Assembly: GCA_009775535.1 (NCBI GenBank) | Contig: VSPW01000051.1 | Coordinates: 1 to 10,953, forward strand | Length of the DNA: 10,953 nucleotides | Origin: Muribaculaceae bacterium | GTDB taxonomy: Bacteria > Bacteroidota > Bacteroidia > Bacteroidales > Muribaculaceae | Direction: 5' to 3' | Shown here: piece by piece, positions 7,113-10,953 of the stretch | Layout: every line of letters begins with the position of its first letter | How positions within the stretch are numbered: position 1 is the stretch's first letter | Notes under the pieces: model-generated | The model's input: the letters and a program-made list of their open reading frames with translations, nothing else | Databases searched by the model: none | What the model was told of the DNA's origin: nothing | Program-made: the position numbers and the translations under genes

Positions 7113-7876
7113 AGCAATTGATTTATATTGAATACCGGGCCGTCTGTGCATACACATGTATTGCCCTTTACTGTTTTTTCCACACAACATAGGCATGCTC
7201 CTAGTCCACAAGCCATCATATTTTCCAAAGACACCTCGCATGTTATCATTCTTTCGCGGGCAATGGATGCTACAGCCTTCATCATCGGTGACGGGCCGCA
7301 GCAATATATTATATCTGCATTCGATTCCAAGACTGGATTTAAGGTGATTATTCCAGGTGTACCGCGTGATCCGTCATCAGTAGATACATACACATCCCCT
7401 GTCTTTTCAAATTCGTCAAGTAGCAGAAGGTCGGCTTCAGAGCGTGCCCCTAGAAGAAAACGTGGGACAATGCCAATGGTTTGCAGGTATTTGCCTAAAT
7501 ATAGCATGGGTGCAACGCCTACACCGCCTCCTATAAGGAGCGGTGTTGATCCAGGCTTGAGATCTGTTGAAAATCCGTTGCCTAGAGGCAGTACCACGTT
7601 AATTGTTCGACTGGCAGGAGTGTTAATCAAGGAATGTGTGCCTGCTCCTGCATCACGTACCAGAAGCCAAAGTTCATTACGTTTGGTATCAACGTTGCAT
7701 ATGGAAATGGGACGTCGGAGAAATGTGGTTTTTGAGTCTGGAATTTCAATCTGAACAAATTGCCCTGGCATCATTTCAGGCAATTGCATATTGTTTGATG
7801 TGAGTTTCAGCAGTCCATATGCTCCATTGAGGCGCGTGTTGCTGCTGACAGTCATGTCTAATATGTACTTTTTCAT
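7106..7876 (-). CDS. pyrK: Dihydroorotate dehydrogenase electron transfer subunit
   Basis: FAD and [2Fe-2S] subunit that passes electrons from PyrD to NAD+, of the ferredoxin reductase superfamily; 256 residues. The N-terminal beta-barrel has LRRPISI at 53-59, the FAD-binding RxxS-type motif, and VRDAGAGTHSL at 73-83. The NAD-binding half has LLIGGGVGVAPMLYLGKYL at 113-131 and YCCGPSPMM at 191-199. The iron-sulfur ligands are best assigned to Cys223, Cys228 and Cys231 in MACGLGACLCC, plus Cys243 in VCTDGPVF, by the CGxGxCxxC...C pattern of Lactococcus PyrK. Cys230 and Cys241 are extra cysteines beside the cluster. The ATG at 7876 is preceded by an A/T-rich leader and a Bacteroidetes -7 element. 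Gene order pyrK-pyrD on one transcript is the classic class 1B arrangement. Confidence 0.95.
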   Translation of the reverse strand: MKKYILDMTVSSNTRLNGAYGLLKLTSNNMQLPEMMPGQFVQIEIPDSKTTFLRRPISICNVDTKRNELWLLVRDAGAGTHSLINTPASRTINVVLPLGNGFSTDLKPGSTPLLIGGGVGVAPMLYLGKYLQTIGIVPRFLLGARSEADLLLLDEFEKTGDVYVSTDDGSRGTPGIITLNPVLESNADIIYCCGPSPMMKAVASIARERMITCEVSLENMMACGLGACLCCVEKTVKGNTCVCTDGPVFNINQLLW

Positions 7877-7908
7877 TACAAAACGGAAGGTTCGTAGTTA
7901 AGTCTTCG

Positions 7909-7916
7909 CAAAATTA
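7909..7916 (-). promoter_or_regulatory. Bacteroidetes -7 promoter element for pyrK-pyrD
   Basis: On the minus strand the sequence reads TAATTTTG, matching TAnnTTTG, 32 bases before the pyrK ATG. This gives a short leader of roughly 25 bases. No clear TTG/TTTG -33 element is found at 19-21 bases upstream, so the call rests on the -7 half and its position. There is no space for an attenuator or riboswitch in so short a leader. Confidence 0.45.
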
Positions 7917-8029
7917 ACAAAAAATCCATGAATAATTCCGGCAGCCGTAATAATTATTTGAATAAGGTTGTTTGATAGGTTATATATAATAAATAGGATG
8001 TGGAATTTGTTATATTCAAAAGAATAGAT

Positions 8030-8449
8030 ATGAAATATACACCAGAAAATATAACATCCCTTAAAGAGGATGAAGTGTTTGTATTTGGCAGCAACCTTGC
8101 GGGTATCCATGGCGGTGGCGCAGCCAAGGTCGCCTATCAGAAGTTTGGCGCTGTAATGGGCCAGGGCGTAGGGATTCAAGGGCAGTCGTATGCCATACCT
8201 ACTATGCAAGGAGGGGTGGATACGATAAAGCCATATGTGGATGAATTTTTGGCATTGGCATCGGAATGGGATCAGACCACATTCTATGTGACACGCATTG
8301 GTTGTGGCATAGCCGGGTTCAAGGATGAGGAAATAGCACCGCTTTTCGACTCCGCAATAGACAGTTATAACATAATTCTGCCTGAATCTTTCGTAAAGAT
8401 AATTTTACGCAACCGTGCTAAAAATGCGGGGAATAAAAATGGTATATGA
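8030..8449 (+). CDS. Small macro-domain-like protein of unknown function (FGSN / TRIGCGIAG motifs)
   Basis: A predicted soluble protein of 139 residues from the ATG at 8030. A GTG at 8000 would add 10 residues (GTG, then EFVIFKRID), but the conserved part begins at the ATG, so I prefer the shorter form. Motifs: VFVFGSNLAGIHGGGAAKVA from 16 to 35, with FGSN and a glycine-rich HGGGAAK loop; a Gly-rich GQGVGIQGQSYAIPT at 44-58; FYVTRIGCGIAGF at 85-97; and NIILPESF near 114-121. This order (beta strand, Asn/Gly-rich loop, IGCG-containing strand) resembles macro domains that bind ADP-ribose or related nucleotides. I recognise the sequence type from Bacteroidetes and phage hypothetical proteins, probably the A1S_2505-like family. 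It is divergent from pyrK, with 153 bases between them. No toxin, transferase or phage gene lies next to it, so its biological role is unknown. Confidence 0.8.
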   Translation: MKYTPENITSLKEDEVFVFGSNLAGIHGGGAAKVAYQKFGAVMGQGVGIQGQSYAIPTMQGGVDTIKPYVDEFLALASEWDQTTFYVTRIGCGIAGFKDEEIAPLFDSAIDSYNIILPESFVKIILRNRAKNAGNKNGI

Positions 8450-8590
8450 TAGTATGCCATCCAGGCCTCCGTTCCTGTTTACGATATTGGGTGTCGTGGA
8501 GGGAGATTTGGGACTAGGCTATACATCGCATAATAATTTGCAAAAACATGGGATAAATCATGGATGTATGCTATAAATGGCCCGCGGAAA

Positions 8591-8622
8591 TTTTGTGGGG
8601 TGGGGAATAATTCGTAACTTTG
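8591..8622 (+). promoter_or_regulatory. Consensus Bacteroidetes promoter for rpsP
   Basis: TTTTG at 8591-8595 (-33) is separated by exactly 19 bases from TAACTTTG at 8615-8622 (-7). This fits the primary Bacteroidetes sigma factor consensus TTTG-N19-TAnnTTTG. Transcription should start around 8628, leaving an A/T-rich leader of about 40 bases before the rpsP ATG. It is the clearest promoter in the window, as expected for a highly expressed ribosomal gene. Confidence 0.8.
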
Positions 8623-8667
8623 CAACCGCTTAAAGCAATACAAAACCAACTTATAATTATTTAATTA

Positions 8668-9213
8668 ATGGCAACAAAAATCAGACTGCAACGTCATGGT
8701 CGCAAAAACTATGCGTTCTATCCTATTGTTATCGCCGATAGCAGGGCACCACGAGATGGTAGATTTATTGAAAGGATAGGTTCTTATAATCCGAACACTA
8801 ATCCTGCTACAATAACTTTGAACTTCGAGCGGGCTTTGTATTGGATGAATGTCGGTGCGCAACCTACCGACACAGTTCGCACTATCCTTTCAAAGGAAGG
8901 TGTATTGTTGATGAAGCACCTCCAGGGTGGTGTCCGCAAGGGCGCATTTGATGAGGCAGAGGCACAGCGCCGCTTCGATGCATGGAAGAACGGTAAGCAA
9001 GCAGCCGTGAATGCCCTTAAGGCAGACATGGCCGACAAGAAAGAGTTGGCAGCAAAGCAGCGTCTGGAGGCAGAACAGGCTAAGAATAAGGCCAAGGCTG
9101 AAATCGTTGCAAAGAAAAAAGCAGAGCTCGCAGCCGCTAAGGCAGAAGCAGAGGCCGCCGCCGCTGCAGAAAATGCTGAAGGCGAAACCGTTGAAGCTCC
9201 CGCAGCTGAATAA
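8668..9213 (+). CDS. rpsP: 30S ribosomal protein S16 with long C-terminal tail
   Basis: Small-subunit ribosomal protein that binds 16S rRNA and helps assemble the 30S body. Residues 1 to about 88 are the S16 domain: MATKIRLQRHGRKNYAFYPI, VIADSRAPRDGRFIERIGSYNP (21-42), and a GAQPTDTVRTILSKEGV segment (63-79). The whole protein is 181 residues, about twice the 80-90 of most bacteria. Residues 115-170 are rich in Ala, Lys and Glu in a strongly helical, probably coiled-coil pattern, followed by an acidic end (EGETVEAPAAE). Extended S16 proteins are usual in Bacteroidetes, so this is a lineage trait rather than a fusion in this strain. Unlike in many other bacteria, rimM, trmD and rplS do not follow. 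The gene has its own promoter and a strong terminator and is probably monocistronic. Confidence 0.97.
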   Translation: MATKIRLQRHGRKNYAFYPIVIADSRAPRDGRFIERIGSYNPNTNPATITLNFERALYWMNVGAQPTDTVRTILSKEGVLLMKHLQGGVRKGAFDEAEAQRRFDAWKNGKQAAVNALKADMADKKELAAKQRLEAEQAKNKAKAEIVAKKKAELAAAKAEAEAAAAAENAEGETVEAPAAE

Positions 9214-9236
9214 CGATTCCAAGTCGGAAAGGACAG

Positions 9237-9280
9237 AAGGAGCGTCAAGACTTATGTTTTGGTGCTCCTTGTTTTTTATT
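9237..9280 (+). terminator. Intrinsic terminator of rpsP
   Basis: A 14-bp stem pairs 9237-9250 with 9257-9270 (AAGGAGC with GCTCCTT at the base, three G-U pairs further up) around a 6-base loop, CTTATG. It is followed directly by GTTTTTTATT. It begins 23 bases after the rpsP stop codon and is a textbook rho-independent terminator. It also separates rpsP from the HAD gene downstream. Confidence 0.88.
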
Positions 9281-9299
9281 GGTTATAAATAATAAGTAA

Positions 9300-9953
9300 A
9301 TGGCGATGAACAATAATGTCGGTGCTCTTTTTGATTTGGATGGAGTTATAGTTGATACGGAAGGCATATATACCGATTTTTGGCATGAGATCGGCACTGC
9401 TATATATCCTGTTGGAATTGACGATTTTGCACATATCATAAAGGGTAATACATTGGCAAAAATCCTAGACACATATTTTCCGGACAAGGTGGTGCAGGAT
9501 GATATTGTAGCACGTTTGGCAGCGCATGAGGCCGGTATGGAATATAGGCTTTTTGATGGGGTGCGTGATTTTCTTGAGGGCTTGCGCCGGGCCGGTATTC
9601 CGGCTGCAATTGTCACCAGTAGCGGAGATAAGAAGATGTCACATCTTTTTAGGTGTATACCTGATCTGCGTAGCTATTTTGATGTGGTGATAACTGATAA
9701 AGATGTCACCAGGTCGAAACCAGATCCCGAAGGTTACCTTATCGCGGCGAAAGCAATTGGCAGGGATATAAAGGACTGTTATGTGTTTGAGGATTCATTT
9801 TCAGGGATTGCTGCCGGAATGGCTTCGGGTGCTATTACTATAGGTGTGGCCACAACAAATTCATCCTTTTCGTTGAAAGGGAAGGCTCATGCCGTAATAG
9901 GGTCTTTTGATGGATTTACGGTTGAAGGCATGCTTGCGGTTTTACGTAAGTAA
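9300..9953 (+). CDS. HAD superfamily subfamily IA hydrolase, beta-phosphoglucomutase-like phosphatase
   Basis: Cytosolic Mg2+-dependent phosphohydrolase or phosphomutase, 217 residues. Motif I is FDLDGVIVDTE at 11-21, with Asp12 as nucleophile and Asp14 as general acid. A helical cap of the C1 type follows (about 22-85). Motif II is AIVTSSG at 103-109, motif III is the lysine in RSKPDPE (Lys140), and motif IV is VFEDSFSGI at 162-170 with Glu164/Asp165. The FDLDGV(I/L)VDTE start and SKPDPE/EDS(F)SG set are those of beta-phosphoglucomutase and related sugar-phosphate phosphatases, but these motifs do not identify the substrate. The ATG at 9300 gives MAMNNN; the second ATG at 9306 is an equally plausible start and changes only two residues. 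No promoter could be assigned in the 20 bases between the rpsP terminator and the start, so some expression may come from readthrough. Confidence 0.9.
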   Translation: MAMNNNVGALFDLDGVIVDTEGIYTDFWHEIGTAIYPVGIDDFAHIIKGNTLAKILDTYFPDKVVQDDIVARLAAHEAGMEYRLFDGVRDFLEGLRRAGIPAAIVTSSGDKKMSHLFRCIPDLRSYFDVVITDKDVTRSKPDPEGYLIAAKAIGRDIKDCYVFEDSFSGIAAGMASGAITIGVATTNSSFSLKGKAHAVIGSFDGFTVEGMLAVLRK

Positions 9954-9961
9954 CCTATAGG

Positions 9962-10927
9962 TCAAAATATAGCCTTCACGATGGACTGTACGCTAGAGGT
10001 GGCGTTGTGTGAGTAGAAATGGATGTGTCTGATTCCGTTATCTTGCAGTTCCTTTACCTGTGATATAGCCCATTCAATTCCTACTTGTTTGGCGCAGTCG
10101 GCACTATTATGGCATGATGATAAGGCGGAAACAAGTTCGTTAGGCAGGTCCACTTTGAATGTTTTCGGTATTACTGTAAGCTGGTTGATGTTGACAATCG
10201 GTTTGATCCCAGGGATAATCGGAACATTTATTCCTGCAGCACGGCATGATTCAACAAAAGAAAAATATTTCCGGTTGTCAAAAAACATTTGTGTGACGAT
10301 ATATGATGCGCCGTTGTCAATTTTATGTTTTAGCCAATGTATATCTGTGTCGGCATTAGGGGATTCTTCGTGCTTTTCAGGATATCCTGCGACACCATAT
10401 GTAAACTTGGCATCGGCCTGTGTCTCCATGTTCGTGCCGTCTAGGAGTACACCATCATTGAATGCGTTGACTTGTTGTTGAAGTTCCGATGCGTGGCTGT
10501 GCCCGTTTGGGTCTGGAATGAAGCGGCTTTCGTGTTTTGCCTTATCTCCACGCAGCAGGAGCAGGTTAGTTATGCCGAGGAAACTTAGGTCTATAAGTGC
10601 ATATTCAGTTTCAGCTTTTGAATACCCGCTGCAAAGTATATGAGGTACGGCAGGTATCTTATATCGGTTTTGTATGGCTGCGGCTACCGCTACAGTTCCC
10701 GGGCGAGACCTCTCTGACACTCTTTGATACAACCCTTCGGATACGCTTTTGTATATCATTTCGCTGCGGTGGGTTGTGATATTGATATATTTAGGGGCGT
10801 ATTCAATAAGCGAATCAATGTTGGTAAGCAACTGGGTTATGCTCCGTCCTTTTAGCGGAGGAAGTACTTCAATGGAGAAAGTGTTTTTTCCATTTGATGC
10901 GTGTAAAGTAGGTGTATTTATGTCCAT
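9962..10927 (-). CDS. metF: 5,10-methylenetetrahydrofolate reductase
   Basis: FAD-dependent TIM-barrel enzyme that reduces methylene-THF to 5-methyl-THF, supplying the methyl group for methionine synthesis. The length of 321 residues is close to typical bacterial MetF (about 300). Motifs: FSIEVLPPLKG at 17-27, with Glu20 matching the catalytic glutamate of E. coli MetF (Glu28 in its FEFFPP motif); ITTHRS at 50-55; PHILCSGYSK at 95-104; LLLLRGDKAK at 122-131, with Asp128 matching the flavin-tuning aspartate (Asp120 in E. coli); YGVAGYPEKHEESPN at 177-191; and YIVTQMFFDNRKYF at 209-222, with Gln213 and the Phe pair in the folate site. Most of the expected catalytic residues are present. The start at 10927 is preceded by only 26 bases within the window (TTTCTACAAAAGCAACA before the ATG), so its promoter or upstream partner cannot be seen. 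It converges on the HAD gene with 8 bases between the two stops. Confidence 0.95.
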   Translation of the reverse strand: MDINTPTLHASNGKNTFSIEVLPPLKGRSITQLLTNIDSLIEYAPKYINITTHRSEMIYKSVSEGLYQRVSERSRPGTVAVAAAIQNRYKIPAVPHILCSGYSKAETEYALIDLSFLGITNLLLLRGDKAKHESRFIPDPNGHSHASELQQQVNAFNDGVLLDGTNMETQADAKFTYGVAGYPEKHEESPNADTDIHWLKHKIDNGASYIVTQMFFDNRKYFSFVESCRAAGINVPIIPGIKPIVNINQLTVIPKTFKVDLPNELVSALSSCHNSADCAKQVGIEWAISQVKELQDNGIRHIHFYSHNATSSVQSIVKAIF

Positions 10928-10953
10928 TGTTGCTTTTGTAGAAAGTTGTATGC

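Noticed and set aside
7113..7304. 64-residue N-terminal extension of pyrD reaching back to an ATG at 7304
   Set aside because: It lies inside pyrK in another frame, has no resemblance to the family, and the ATG at 7112 gives the normal PyrD N-terminus.
7128..7754. 208-codon plus-strand open frame antisense to pyrK
   Set aside because: It is the mirror of a well-supported pyrK gene; its product is low-complexity Ser/Pro/Arg-rich and has no recognisable domain.
7957..8029. Promoter for the macro-like gene
   Set aside because: TTTG occurs at 7957-7960 and 7971-7974, but no TAnnTTTG follows at a proper distance, so no site can be assigned although one probably exists in this gap.
8466..8502. 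CCTCC...GGAGG inverted pair after the macro-like gene as a terminator
   Set aside because: Only 5 bp of stem, a 27-base loop and no U run.
8784..9248. 154-codon minus-strand open frame over rpsP
   Set aside because: Its Ala/Ser/Phe-rich product is the reverse reading of the Lys/Ala/Glu tail of S16.
10023..10481. 152-codon plus-strand frame antisense to metF
   Set aside because: It is a shadow of metF, which has the expected MetF motifs on the minus strand, and has no recognisable domain of its own.

Overview
The window looks like a chromosomal segment of a gut-type Bacteroidales bacterium (Bacteroidetes). Three things point there: promoter elements of the Bacteroidetes form (TTTG, 19 bases, then TAnnTTTG) in front of rpsP, with the -7 half in front of other genes; weak or absent Shine-Dalgarno sites with A/T-rich leaders; and a ribosomal protein S16 with the long Lys/Ala/Glu-rich tail typical of this phylum. 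The family (Bacteroidaceae, Prevotellaceae, Muribaculaceae) cannot be decided from the sequence. I see no rRNA, tRNA, insertion sequence, integrase, CRISPR array or phage structural gene. Most of the window is core metabolism.

Layout. (1) 50-2506, plus strand: two short CHR-domain (ChrA family) membrane proteins that overlap by one base, followed after 10 bases by folC. (2) 2507-6155, plus strand: a promoter-containing gap, then a DUF3737 beta-helix protein, a MATE efflux transporter and a MalY/PatB-type PLP C-S lyase/aminotransferase, joined by two 4-base ATGA overlaps. A symmetrical hairpin at 6156-6193 separates this operon from the convergent pyrimidine genes. (3) 6207-7876, minus strand: pyrK then pyrD, the two subunits of an NAD-dependent class 1B dihydroorotate dehydrogenase, overlapping by 7 bases, with a -7 promoter element upstream. 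(4) 8030-8449, plus strand: a small macro-domain-like protein with FGSN and TRIGCGIAG motifs, divergent from pyrK. (5) 8668-9213: rpsP as a single-gene unit with its own consensus promoter and a strong intrinsic terminator. (6) 9300-9953, plus strand: a HAD subfamily IA phosphatase (beta-phosphoglucomutase-like), convergent with (7) metF (9962-10927, minus strand), with only 8 bases between them.

Functionally, FolC and MetF both serve folate/one-carbon metabolism but lie in separate units at opposite ends of the window. PyrK/PyrD carry out the fourth step of UMP synthesis. The least understood unit is the DUF3737-MATE-C-S lyase operon. Its tight coupling suggests a common role, perhaps in handling a sulfur amino acid derivative or thiol that is exported, but this is inference. 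No clearly new defence or mobile system is visible. The best candidates for follow-up are the DUF3737 operon and the macro-like protein.
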